Assembly (NCBI GenBank): GCA_002315745.1
Contig: DCID01000009.1
Location: 38,849 to 102,848, forward strand
Length of the DNA: 64,000 bases
Direction of reading: 5' to 3'
DNA from: Bacteroidales bacterium UBA1735
GTDB taxonomy: Bacteria > Bacteroidota > Bacteroidia > Bacteroidales > Paludibacteraceae
The notes beneath the pieces are model-generated. The model was not told the origin of the DNA, ran no database searches, and saw only the letters and a program-made list of their open reading frames with translations. This document shows, in pieces, positions 16,621-23,498 of this stretch (within the stretch, counting starts at the first letter, position 1; each line of letters opens with the position of its first letter). The translations under genes and the position numbers were made by a program.

Positions 16621-16651
16621 TTGCGTATTTCAAAAATTTGTAGTACTTTTG
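16621..16651 (+). promoter_or_regulatory. Bacteroidetes-type promoter for the DUF4143 ATPase
   Basis: TTG (16621-16623) and TACTTTTG (16644-16651), 20-nt spacing, without the 20-bp repeat array seen at neighbouring promoters. Confidence 0.85.
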
Positions 16652-16693
16652 CAGCGGAAATTCGTGGATTACCACAAAAAAACTCAATAGACT

Positions 16694-17947
16694 ATGCTGT
16701 TTGAACGTAAATCGTATCTAAAGAAGTTAATCTCGGCTGAAGGCAATGGAATGATAAAGATCATCACGGGTATCCGTCGATGTGGTAAATCATTTTTGTT
16801 GTTTCATATCTTTCATAATTATCTCATTGAAAGAGGTGTAGCAGCGAATCATATCATCGAATTGGCGATGGATGATAACCACAACAAGAAGTTATTAGAT
16901 CCTGACAAATTGTTAGACTACATTGATCATCACGTGGTCAATGATGGCAAAACGAATTATGTCATCATAGATGAAATTCAGCTGGTTGAGGACTTTGTCG
17001 GAGTGATGTTAAGCTTGCTGCACATGCCACATGTAGAAACATATGTTTCTGGTAGCAATAGCAAATTCTTAAGCAAGGATGTAGTGACTGAGTTTAGGGG
17101 ACGTGGTTGGGAGATTCGTGTTCATCCACTTAGTTTTGCAGAATACTACGAAGGTATGGGCGGAGATCGAATGCAAGCGATGAGTGATTATTATACCTAC
17201 GGAGGACTGCCGTACGTGGCACAACTGCAAACGGAACAAGAAAAAAAACAGTACCTGACTGATGTTTATACCACCATCTATTTGCGGGATATCATTGAGC
17301 GCAACCACCTAAAAAACGAAGTGGGGTTGACGACTATCATGCGTGTATTAGCTTCTGATATAGGCGCATCATTCAATGCCAAACGAATCGTCAATACCTT
17401 CCAATCTGCCGAACATGTATCCATTAGTGAGAATACTATTCGGAATTATTTAGTCTTATTACAAGATGCCTTTATTATCAGCGAAGCCATGCGATACAAT
17501 ATCAAAGGGCGCAAATATATCGGTTCAGAGAATAAATACTATTTTGAAGACTTAGGCATACGCAACGCCATTATAGGTTGGCGTCAAATAGAGGTCTCCC
17601 ATTTGATGGAAAACATACTGTATAATGCACTGAAAATGCAAGGTTATTCGGTCGATGTGGGATTGGTGGAAATTTGGGAAAAGAATAAGGAAGGTAAGAA
17701 TGTACGCAAGCAATTAGAGGTAGATTTTGTGATTAATAGAGCCGATGAACGTGTTTATATTCAGTCTGCATACATGTTGTACGATGATGAAAAATGGGCA
17801 CAAGAGAAACGACCTCTAATGACTATCCCTGATGGCTTTAAGAAAGTGATTGTCACAGGAGAGTATCGTACTGGCAACTATAATGACGATGGTATATATA
17901 TCATTGGCTGGTACAATTTTCTACTCCAAGCATCACTTTTTGATTAA
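16694..17947 (+). CDS. AAA ATPase with DUF4143 domain
   Basis: A 417-residue P-loop ATPase of the AAA_14/DUF4143 group. Walker A is GIRRCGKS near residues 27-34; Walker B is YVIIDEIQLV near 93-102. The SGSNSKFLSKDVVTEFRGR sensor region and FAEYYEG follow, then YTYGGLPYV, and the DUF4143 part with YFEDLGIRNAI and LEVDFVI (residues about 340), which resembles a restriction-endonuclease-like fold motif. These proteins are very common in gut Bacteroidetes and their cellular role is unknown. It has its own promoter, so its link to the flanking peptide-Hint cassettes is positional only. A second member is at 55788-57017. Confidence 0.9.
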   Translation: MLFERKSYLKKLISAEGNGMIKIITGIRRCGKSFLLFHIFHNYLIERGVAANHIIELAMDDNHNKKLLDPDKLLDYIDHHVVNDGKTNYVIIDEIQLVEDFVGVMLSLLHMPHVETYVSGSNSKFLSKDVVTEFRGRGWEIRVHPLSFAEYYEGMGGDRMQAMSDYYTYGGLPYVAQLQTEQEKKQYLTDVYTTIYLRDIIERNHLKNEVGLTTIMRVLASDIGASFNAKRIVNTFQSAEHVSISENTIRNYLVLLQDAFIISEAMRYNIKGRKYIGSENKYYFEDLGIRNAIIGWRQIEVSHLMENILYNALKMQGYSVDVGLVEIWEKNKEGKNVRKQLEVDFVINRADERVYIQSAYMLYDDEKWAQEKRPLMTIPDGFKKVIVTGEYRTGNYNDDGIYIIGWYNFLLQASLFD

Positions 17948-17968
17948 ACCCGCAAAACCAACTTTTGC

Positions 17969-18058
17969 ACTTTTTGGCGTGATTGCTACAAAACGGCTTG
18001 ATTGCTACACCTTGCGGCGCGATTGCTACACCTGCGGCGCGTATGCTACACCAGAAAT
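17969..18058 (+). repeat. Promoter-proximal 20-bp repeat array, copy 3
   Basis: Third copy of the array found at 13849-13938 and 14495-14585, about 90 bases, ending at the -33 element of the next promoter. Differences between copies are few and lie mainly in the spacer bases of the 20-bp unit. Confidence 0.88.
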
Positions 18059-18089
18059 TTGCATATATGAAATAAAAGCAGTACTTTTG
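18059..18089 (+). promoter_or_regulatory. Bacteroidetes-type promoter, array-linked copy 3
   Basis: TTG (18059-18061) and TACTTTTG (18082-18089). The predicted leader to the peptide gene is about 200 bases, compared with about 40 in copy 2. Confidence 0.86.
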
Positions 18090-18219
18090 CACTCGAAAAC
18101 GAAAAATAGTTTTCTCATAAGTAAAATTTTTGGTTAATAAGACTATCCGTTTCATGGGGCAAAACCCATGGCGGATAGTTTGGGTAGACAACAATTAAAC
18201 AATATAAATACAATAAGGT

Positions 18220-18300
18220 ATGAAGGTTCGTGCAAGTCGAGTAAAAGCTTGCTTTTGCAACTCGACGCAGCCGAAGCTCCAAAAATCGAAGATTTTATGA
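18220..18300 (+). CDS. Possible 26-residue leader ORF
   Basis: An ATG at 18220 after AATAAGGT opens a 26-codon frame (MKVRASRVKACFCNSTQ and further) whose TGA overlaps the ATG of the second 43-residue peptide in an ATGA junction. A hairpin with arms GTCGAGT and ACTCGAC lies inside it. It may be a translated leader. Equally, a palindromic repeat may have been inserted just after the original start codon, leaving the ORF by chance. The first cassette lacks it. Confidence 0.35.
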   Translation: MKVRASRVKACFCNSTQPKLQKSKIL

Positions 18301-18428
18301 AAAAGTATGTAAATCCAGAGACTAAGTGTCTCTCCGTTAATGCGCAGACCGTGATCTGCACAAGTGCTGAAGCTCCTCAACGTCAAGGACAATTAGGAAC
18401 AATGACTGTAACAACTGGTGAATGGTAA
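18297..18428 (+). CDS. 43-residue peptide upstream of Hint lipoprotein, copy 2
   Basis: The product begins MKKYVNPETKCLSVNAQT and ends in GQLGTMTVTTGEW. It matches the 14664-14795 product at about 33 of 43 positions, including both Cys residues and the (M/V)ICTS motif. Differences are largely conservative, and the two peptides have the same length, which supports selection on the protein. The stop is 2 bases before the ATG of the second Hint lipoprotein, as in copy 1. A longer frame opening at 18168 is rejected since it reads through hairpins and lacks similarity to copy 1. Confidence 0.78.
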   Translation: MKKYVNPETKCLSVNAQTVICTSAEAPQRQGQLGTMTVTTGEW

Positions 18429-18430
18429 TT

Positions 18431-19864
18431 ATGAAGAAACTTCTATTCTTCGCAGCCGCTATGCTATGCATGGTGGCTTGCAGCAATAGGGAGAATGAGC
18501 CGACGGCACCCGGTCGTCCCATCACCATCTCCGCCACCGTGCAAATACCGAGTGGTGAGAACGCACCTATTCGCAAGGTTGCGCCTAATGACCTCTCGGC
18601 ATCTACTGTTTCCTTCCACTGGGAAGCGGGCGACAAGGTGATTATCAAGAATGCCACAGGTGATGCCACGTTCACTATCATTGATGACTCCATCAGTGCA
18701 GATGGCAAATCTGCCAAATTTACAGGTGATCCCCTCAGTGACATGAGCAGTTACGAAGTTTACTACGGGTACGCTTCCAAAGACACAAATGCCGTGCAAG
18801 AACTGCCTTATCTCAAGGATTCCATTTTCCGTCCTTTTATTAAAGGTACTGGTAATAGTACGGGCTTTACGCTCAATTCGTTCTTGCCTGTGCTGAAGAT
18901 AAATATAGCAGGTCGTTTGATTAATCAAGCAACATTGGATTCCCTTGTCTATAAAATTGGAACCAAAAGAAATGTAGCCCAAAGCAAAGCCAAGATGACT
19001 ATGCCTATTGGAACTGCTGTTCCTCAAAACGATCCAATGTCTATATATTTTCCTGTTCCACAAACGAACAATGGAGACTCCATATTTATTTATATTTATT
19101 ATACTTCGACCTCTATTTATACAAAATCTCCTAAAATTCAAGGATCTCTGTTCAACCTAAGTGGACACATGAATAAAATTATCAATTTTAATGAAATTGC
19201 ACTCGCAGCTTGTTTCGCCGCAGGAACACGCATCACGATGGCAGATGGTAGCACCAAAGCGATAGAGGATATTGTCAAAGGAGACCGCGTGCGCACGTTT
19301 GATCACGAAGCAGGTCAACTTTCCGAGGAAGCCGTTTGCTACGTGTTCGACAATGGTTTGGAAGCCAATCCTTTCACGCTCCATTTTGCCAGCGGAAAAA
19401 CCTTGTCCATCGTGGATAAACATGACCTGCTCGTGGAGAGCAGCCGCAAGTACGTGGTGGTATCTCAGAGTAACGCATCTACTTTCGTCGGACAGCGTTT
19501 CTACAATGCCGATAAGGCACAGTGGGACGAACTGACATCAGTGACATACGGCACTACTCCTACTAAATATTACACCATCTACTCGGCTTATCACATCAAC
19601 ACCATTGCCAATGGTATGCTGACTTGTCCTGACGATATTGATTTTAACCTCAATATATACGAGATGGATGAGACGCTCAAAGCCGACCCAGCACAATTGG
19701 CAGCCGACAGGGCGCAATATGGTTACTTCACTTCGGCGGACTTCCCCGAGTTGACCAAAGACTTAGATGCTTTCGATGCCCTCAACCGCAATACGAAGAT
19801 TGCCTTGGGCAAGGGTCTTGTCACATGGGAACGACTCATGCAGATATACGAGGATTATAAGTAA
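18431..19864 (+). CDS. Fimbrillin-like lipoprotein with Hint domain, copy 2
   Basis: A 477-residue paralogue of the 14798-16213 product. The first 17 residues are identical in pattern, with Cys17 as the lipid site (LCMVAC). The fimbrillin-like region includes FHWEAGDKVIIKNATG and ISADGKSAKFTGDPL and is otherwise divergent. The Hint module is far more conserved: Cys261 in ACFAAGTRITMADGSTKAIE, His331 in DKHDLLVESSRKYV and His388 in SAYHINTIANGMLTCPD. Spacing from Cys to the two His residues is 70 and 127 positions in both paralogues. A tail of about 80 residues follows. Conservation of the Hint part over the N-terminal part suggests that the Hint activity or fold is what is kept. Confidence 0.82.
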   Translation: MKKLLFFAAAMLCMVACSNRENEPTAPGRPITISATVQIPSGENAPIRKVAPNDLSASTVSFHWEAGDKVIIKNATGDATFTIIDDSISADGKSAKFTGDPLSDMSSYEVYYGYASKDTNAVQELPYLKDSIFRPFIKGTGNSTGFTLNSFLPVLKINIAGRLINQATLDSLVYKIGTKRNVAQSKAKMTMPIGTAVPQNDPMSIYFPVPQTNNGDSIFIYIYYTSTSIYTKSPKIQGSLFNLSGHMNKIINFNEIALAACFAAGTRITMADGSTKAIEDIVKGDRVRTFDHEAGQLSEEAVCYVFDNGLEANPFTLHFASGKTLSIVDKHDLLVESSRKYVVVSQSNASTFVGQRFYNADKAQWDELTSVTYGTTPTKYYTIYSAYHINTIANGMLTCPDDIDFNLNIYEMDETLKADPAQLAADRAQYGYFTSADFPELTKDLDAFDALNRNTKIALGKGLVTWERLMQIYEDYK

Positions 19865-19888
19865 GTCCCTTACTTTGCCCTTGGGCAA

Positions 19889-20422
19889 CTAAGTTGTAGC
19901 ACGAAGCTCTGTACTCGAGATATCGAAGTATGGAGCTTCTTTTAGGTAATGAACCGTAGGAGAGGGAGAGTGAAAGTGAGAGGGAGAGGCGAGAGTGGTG
20001 TGGCGGGGATAGACAAAGATGCGGAAATGGGAGAGGATATAGTCGTGCTCACGCCATTGATCAAAGATAAGCCAGTTATCCTCACCCATGATGAGCGTGA
20101 ACTCGTGCTCGGGATAAGCCTTCACTAACTCACGCAACGTATTGGCCGTATAAGTGGGGCGGGGGAGATGAAACTCAAAGTCGGAGGCCTTGATACTGTT
20201 CCCCATTACGGGGGAACCCACGGAGGGGGCTTGGAGAGCATCTCGAAGGGCTTGGAGGCGGGTCTGCTCGTCCGCTAAGATAGAGGCGTCCTTGAGCGGG
20301 TTGTTGGGAGTGACGAGCATCCATACCTCATCGAGGTCGGTGTGCTCAACCGTCCATTGCGCCAATCCGAGGTGACCAAAGTGCACGGGATTGAAACTGC
20401 CGCCGTAGATGCCTATCTTCAT
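19889..20422 (-). CDS. nadD: Nicotinate-nucleotide adenylyltransferase
   Basis: Makes deamido-NAD from nicotinate mononucleotide and ATP. The 177-residue protein has the nucleotidyltransferase start GIYGGSFNPVHFGHL with the (H/T)xGH motif, FHLPRPTYTANTL, LIMGEDNW and the late ISSTELR motif. It is about 15-20 residues shorter than usual and ends right after that motif. Residues about 65-75 (APSVGSPVMGN) are encoded by a copy of the 35-bp palindromic element. A second low-complexity stretch (SPSHFHSPSPTVHYL) comes from a CTCTCCCT-rich repeat. The catalytic motifs are intact, so the enzyme may work. The gene overlaps gmk by 4 bases. Confidence 0.9.
   Translation of the reverse strand: MKIGIYGGSFNPVHFGHLGLAQWTVEHTDLDEVWMLVTPNNPLKDASILADEQTRLQALRDALQAPSVGSPVMGNSIKASDFEFHLPRPTYTANTLRELVKAYPEHEFTLIMGEDNWLIFDQWREHDYILSHFRIFVYPRHTTLASPSHFHSPSPTVHYLKEAPYFDISSTELRATT
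20198..20230 (-). repeat. 35-bp palindromic element (variant) inside nadD
   Basis: Stem GTTCCCC/GGGGAAC (20198-20204, 20211-20217) followed by CCACGGAGGGGGC. It is the most diverged of four clear in-gene copies and encodes APSVGSPVMGN in frame. Confidence 0.85.
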
Positions 20423-20982
20423 ACGATCTGCGCCGTTGCCGCTACGATAGCATCCAACTGGGCGAAGGCCTGCTGGAGATCGTCGTTGACGATGATGTGG
20501 TCGAAATGGATGCGATCTTCCATCTCCTGTGCCGCTTTTGCTACACGCTTCTCAATCATCTCGGGCGAAGTGTCTCCACGATGAATAAGCCGCTCCCGTA
20601 AGCACTCAATAGAGGGCGGGCAGATAAAGATACTGGTAGCCTTATCGCCAAAGAGGCGCTCGAGGTTGATGCCACCCTTTACATCCACATCGAAGATGAC
20701 ATGATGCCCATTGCCCTCGATACGGGTAATCTCCGACTGGAGGGTACCATAATAGAGACCTTCATAGACCTGCTCGTACTCGATGAAAGCATTCTGACTA
20801 ATACGCTGACGGAACTCGTCGGGGGTGATGAAATAGTACTCGCGACCATTCACTTCCTCGCCACGAGGAGCACGAGTAGTGCAGGACACACTTAGTTCGA
20901 AAGTATTAGGGAAAGTGGTCAGCAGGTGCTTGACCATCGTCGATTTGCCACTGCCCGAAGGCGCACAGAAGATATATATCAT
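20419..20982 (-). CDS. gmk: Guanylate kinase
   Basis: Phosphorylates GMP to GDP. The 187-residue protein shows the P-loop APSGSGKST at residues 7-15, then SVSCTTRAPRGEEVNGREYYFI (GMP-binding region), EYEQVYEGLYYGT and VIFDVDVKGG, all signatures of the family. Length is normal. It overlaps nadD by 4 bases and lies 21 bases from yicC, with ATTTGTGATTTGAG-type short repeats in that gap. The three genes yicC, gmk and nadD form a unit, an order common in Bacteroidetes. Confidence 0.97.
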   Translation of the reverse strand: MIYIFCAPSGSGKSTMVKHLLTTFPNTFELSVSCTTRAPRGEEVNGREYYFITPDEFRQRISQNAFIEYEQVYEGLYYGTLQSEITRIEGNGHHVIFDVDVKGGINLERLFGDKATSIFICPPSIECLRERLIHRGDTSPEMIEKRVAKAAQEMEDRIHFDHIIVNDDLQQAFAQLDAIVAATAQIV

Positions 20983-21003
20983 TTGTGATTTGAGATTTGT
21001 GAT

Positions 21004-21933
21004 TTATAGGACGTTGAGGACTTGTTCTTTGATTTGCTCGAGGATGTCTTTCATCTTCACTACGATGATCTGCATCTCGGACTGATTGGACTTGCTACCC
21101 AGCGTGTTGATCTCACGCCCCATCTCCTGAGCAATAAAGCCCAGTTTCTTGCCAACACCTAATGGTTGCCCCTCTACGGGGAAACCTACGGAAGGGGCTT
21201 TCATGGTCTCCCTAAAATATTTGATATGATTGGTCAGTCTTACTTTCTCCTCGGTGATATCTAATTTCTCCAAGTAATAGATGAGTTCAGCCTCAAGGCG
21301 GTTCTGATCAATAGCCTGCTTAGTCTGCTCCGATAGTTGCTCTAAGTTAGCGAGCAAGTGCTGCTTAATATTCGCTACGCGGTTCTTCTCATAAGGTTCT
21401 ACCTCGGCTAAGAGGGTCGCGATACCATCGAGTTTATCGGTGAACATTCGCTCCAACGATGCACCCTCTTGGGTACGGAAAGCGAGGAACTCCTGCAACG
21501 CCTTCTGCAAAGTCTCTTGCAATAAGGTCCATTCGTCATCCGAGATGGTGGTGTCTCCCGTATTAGTCCGGAAAACTTCGGGGATACGCATGATAGAGGC
21601 TACTAATGCATCGGAAGAGGGAATACCTAACTCGGACTGTAAGGCAGATAACTCCTTATAATAATACGCGAAGGCGGCATGATCGATGGGGGTATAGGTC
21701 TTGCTCTGCGTGGTGCCCTCCAGCGGCTGGGTGTAGATGGTCACATCCACCTTACCGCGCTCGAGTGGGGTAGTGAGTAAGGAACGAAGAACGGCTTCCT
21801 TATCGCGCAACATCGAACAAACCTTGAGAGTAAGGTCTAACTGCTTACTATTGAGCGAACGAATCTCAATAATAGTCTTGTGTTCGGCAAATTGGTACTC
21901 GGCTTTGCCGTAGCCGGTCATAGACAATATCAT
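21004..21933 (-). CDS. yicC: YicC family endoribonuclease-like protein
   Basis: A 309-residue protein of the YicC/YloC group, linked to RNA cleavage and stationary-phase survival. The start MTGYGKAEY with NSKQLD near residue 30 and the C-terminal KKLGFIAQEMGREINTLGSK are diagnostic. Start is set at 21933 (MILSMTGYGK); the longer frame from 21963 runs into the terminator of tRNA-Pro. Residues about 246-257 (APSVGFPVEGQP) are encoded by the 35-bp palindromic element and sit just before the conserved C-terminal motif, where relatives have a short loop. It lies upstream of gmk and nadD. Confidence 0.93.
   Translation of the reverse strand: MILSMTGYGKAEYQFAEHKTIIEIRSLNSKQLDLTLKVCSMLRDKEAVLRSLLTTPLERGKVDVTIYTQPLEGTTQSKTYTPIDHAAFAYYYKELSALQSELGIPSSDALVASIMRIPEVFRTNTGDTTISDDEWTLLQETLQKALQEFLAFRTQEGASLERMFTDKLDGIATLLAEVEPYEKNRVANIKQHLLANLEQLSEQTKQAIDQNRLEAELIYYLEKLDITEEKVRLTNHIKYFRETMKAPSVGFPVEGQPLGVGKKLGFIAQEMGREINTLGSKSNQSEMQIIVVKMKDILEQIKEQVLNVL
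21164..21198 (-). repeat. 35-bp palindromic element inside yicC
   Basis: Stem GGTTGCCCC/GGGGAAACC with one mismatch (21164-21172, 21178-21186), followed by TACGGAAGGGGC. It has the same length as the rsgA and ligA copies and encodes APSVGFPVEGQP. Confidence 0.93.
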
Positions 21934-21939
21934 ATTATT

Positions 21940-21974
21940 GAAAAGAAAAAGAGCAAGAGCCAAAGCTCTTGCTC
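21940..21974 (-). terminator. Rho-independent terminator after tRNA-Pro
   Basis: Perfect 10-bp stem (GAGCAAGAGC at 21951-21960, GCTCTTGCTC at 21965-21974) with a 4-base loop. On the minus strand it is followed by TTTTTCTTTTC. It lies 11 bases after the tRNA. Confidence 0.92.
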
Positions 21975-21984
21975 AACCAATCAG

Positions 21985-22058
21985 TCGGGAAGACAGGATT
22001 CGAACCTGCGACCTCCTGCTCCCAAAGCAGGCATTCCACCGGGCTGAACTACTTCCCG
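21985..22058 (-). tRNA. tRNA-Pro (anticodon UGG)
   Basis: The minus strand folds as a cloverleaf: acceptor CGGGAAG/CTTCCCG, D-arm with AGTTCAGCCCGGT, anticodon stem CCTGC/GCAGG with loop TTTGGGA (anticodon TGG), and T-arm GCAGGTTCGAATCCTGT. The discriminator is A; no CCA is encoded, as is usual in this phylum. A promoter at 22147-22178 and a terminator at 21951-21974 make it a single-gene unit. Confidence 0.96.
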
Positions 22059-22146
22059 TCCTCTCCGATTTCGAAACGCTTCGCTGGTTTCTCATCGGTA
22101 CACTTTATTATCGGTGTTACAAGAGGGGCTTTAATGAAAAAGCGTG

Positions 22147-22178
22147 CAAAGGTAGTACTTTTTTTTCAATCCTCCAAA
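22147..22178 (-). promoter_or_regulatory. Bacteroidetes-type promoter for tRNA-Pro
   Basis: Minus strand TTG (22176-22178) and TACCTTTG (22147-22154), about 21-nt spacing. It leaves a leader of roughly 80 bases before the tRNA. Confidence 0.75.
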
Positions 22179-22246
22179 TTTTTAGGCAAAATTTTGTCAT
22201 TTAGGGTCACTTTTTTTGGATTTTGACAAAAAAGAGTATGTTTTTT

Positions 22247-22277
22247 TTGCATATATGGAATAAAAATAGTAATTTTG
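22247..22277 (+). promoter_or_regulatory. Bacteroidetes-type promoter for the TPR-ribH-lysC unit
   Basis: TTG (22247-22249) and TAATTTTG (22270-22277), 20-nt spacing; the next ATG is at 22316. Confidence 0.85.
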
Positions 22278-22315
22278 CGCGAAATTGTGAATACAAATTT
22301 TTTAATATAACAATT

Positions 22316-22993
22316 ATGGCAAAACAAAATTTCAAAAAATCGGATGAGCAACTCGCCGAAGTGAACGAGGCATTATCCACCACGGGTCAATGGATTGAGG
22401 ATAACTCGAACCTGCTGACATGGATCGTAACAATTATTGTAGTAGTTATTTTGGGCGTAATGGCTATCAATAACTATGTCGTTAAACCAAAAGCTGCTGA
22501 AGCATCGAATGAGAACGCTAAGGCTGCCGTCTATTTCCAACAGGGTGACTTTGAAAAGGCTCTCAATGGTGACGACGCAGAGTGCTTAGGTTTTGAGCAG
22601 ATTGCGAACGATTATCGCCTCTATCAGGCTGGTAAGTTAGCTGCTCTGTATGCAGGTGTATGCTACTACAACCTGGGTGATAACGAGCAAGCATTGGTCT
22701 ATCTGTCTCGTTTCTCCGCAGACGATAAGACGATCAATCCTGCTGCCAAACAGCTCCAAGGTGATGTATTGGTTGAGTTAGAGCAATACGAGAAGGCTGC
22801 TAAGGTCTTTATGGCTGCTGCTAAGTCGGGCAATAAGTTGATTGCTCCGATGAGCTTGAAGAAAGCAGGTCTTGTCTATATGGAGATTGGCAATAAGAAA
22901 GCGGCTCTCCGTGCGTTCGAGACTATTAAACGCGATTATCCTGCGTCTGTAGAGGCGAACGATATTGATAAGTATATTGAAGTAGCTCGCTAA
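22316..22993 (+). CDS. Membrane-anchored TPR protein
   Basis: A 225-residue protein with one membrane helix near residues 34-55 (LLTWIVTIIVVVILGVMAI) and then a periplasmic region of tetratricopeptide-like helices (YAGVCYYNLGDNEQALVYLSRF, GDVLVELEQYEKAAKVFMAAA, GLVYMEIGNKKAALRAFE). The layout resembles the YfgM/BamD-like TPR_21 group, which helps envelope protein traffic; this assignment is from architecture only. The start at 22316 (MAKQNFKKSDEQ) follows the promoter; the longer frame from 22223 begins upstream of it. Lumazine synthase follows 2 bases later. Confidence 0.85.
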   Translation: MAKQNFKKSDEQLAEVNEALSTTGQWIEDNSNLLTWIVTIIVVVILGVMAINNYVVKPKAAEASNENAKAAVYFQQGDFEKALNGDDAECLGFEQIANDYRLYQAGKLAALYAGVCYYNLGDNEQALVYLSRFSADDKTINPAAKQLQGDVLVELEQYEKAAKVFMAAAKSGNKLIAPMSLKKAGLVYMEIGNKKAALRAFETIKRDYPASVEANDIDKYIEVAR

Positions 22994-22995
22994 TT

Positions 22996-23496
22996 ATGAC
23001 TACCGATCTTTCGCAATATGATGCGAATAGTTTGCCTAGCGCTGACGTACTCAAACGCCAGCGCTATGCTATTATAGTCGCGGACTGGAACAGCGATATC
23101 ACCTACGCCATGGCGCAAGGAGCTATGGATACATTGCTGCAACACGGCGTGCAGGAGAAGAATATCAAGATGGTGCATGTGCCCGGTACAGTCGAACTGA
23201 CCTATGCTGCGGGACGACTTATTCCGCAGTTTGAAGGCAATGCTTTTGCCATGCGCTACGATGCGATCATCGTCATCGGATGCGTGATAAAGGGCGATAC
23301 ACCTCATTTTGACTATGTGTGTCAGAGCGTGACGCAAGGAGTGGCTATACTCAATGCGAAAGGTATAACCCCCGTTATCTTCTCCGTGCTGACGACGCTC
23401 GATAAACAGCAAGCACTCGACCGCGCCGGTGGACGACTGGGTAACAAAGGTGTCGAAGGAGCGGTAACCGCGATTCGTATGGCGAATTTGGGTTAG
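22996..23496 (+). CDS. ribH: 6,7-dimethyl-8-ribityllumazine synthase
   Basis: Condenses 5-amino-6-ribitylaminouracil with dihydroxybutanone phosphate to the lumazine used by riboflavin synthase. The 166-residue protein has IIVADWNSDIT near residue 26, VPGTVELTYAAG near 62 and VIGCVIKGDTPHFDYVCQSV near 90, including the catalytic His in PHFDYV. Length is normal for the icosahedral enzyme. It is 2 bases after the TPR gene and 2 bases before lysC, an arrangement that suggests one transcript. Confidence 0.97.
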   Translation: MTTDLSQYDANSLPSADVLKRQRYAIIVADWNSDITYAMAQGAMDTLLQHGVQEKNIKMVHVPGTVELTYAAGRLIPQFEGNAFAMRYDAIIVIGCVIKGDTPHFDYVCQSVTQGVAILNAKGITPVIFSVLTTLDKQQALDRAGGRLGNKGVEGAVTAIRMANLG

Positions 23497-23498
23497 AG

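Larger units (their letters stand above)
17948..18219. other. Spacer with array promoter and leader hairpin
   Basis: This stretch holds the third 20-bp repeat array, its promoter and a leader. The leader contains a nested hairpin at 18142-18179: outer arms ACTATCCG and CGGATAGT, inner arms CATGGG and CCCATG. It lies between the promoter and the second peptide gene and has no T-run, so it is not a standard terminator. The first cassette lacks this leader. Confidence 0.7.

Noticed and set aside
18168..18296. A longer frame upstream of the second 43-residue peptide
   Set aside because: It reads through two hairpins and has no counterpart in the first cassette; the conserved alignment begins at MKKY (18297).
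14798..19864. Hint modules as true inteins
   Set aside because: The terminal His-Asn and following Cys/Ser/Thr are absent, and there is no housekeeping host protein split around them.
21934..21963. Extended N terminus of yicC
   Set aside because: The added ten codons overlap the terminator hairpin of tRNA-Pro.
21938..22226. Plus-strand frames giving GFEPATSC-type peptides
   Set aside because: They are the antisense reading of tRNA-Pro and its flanks.
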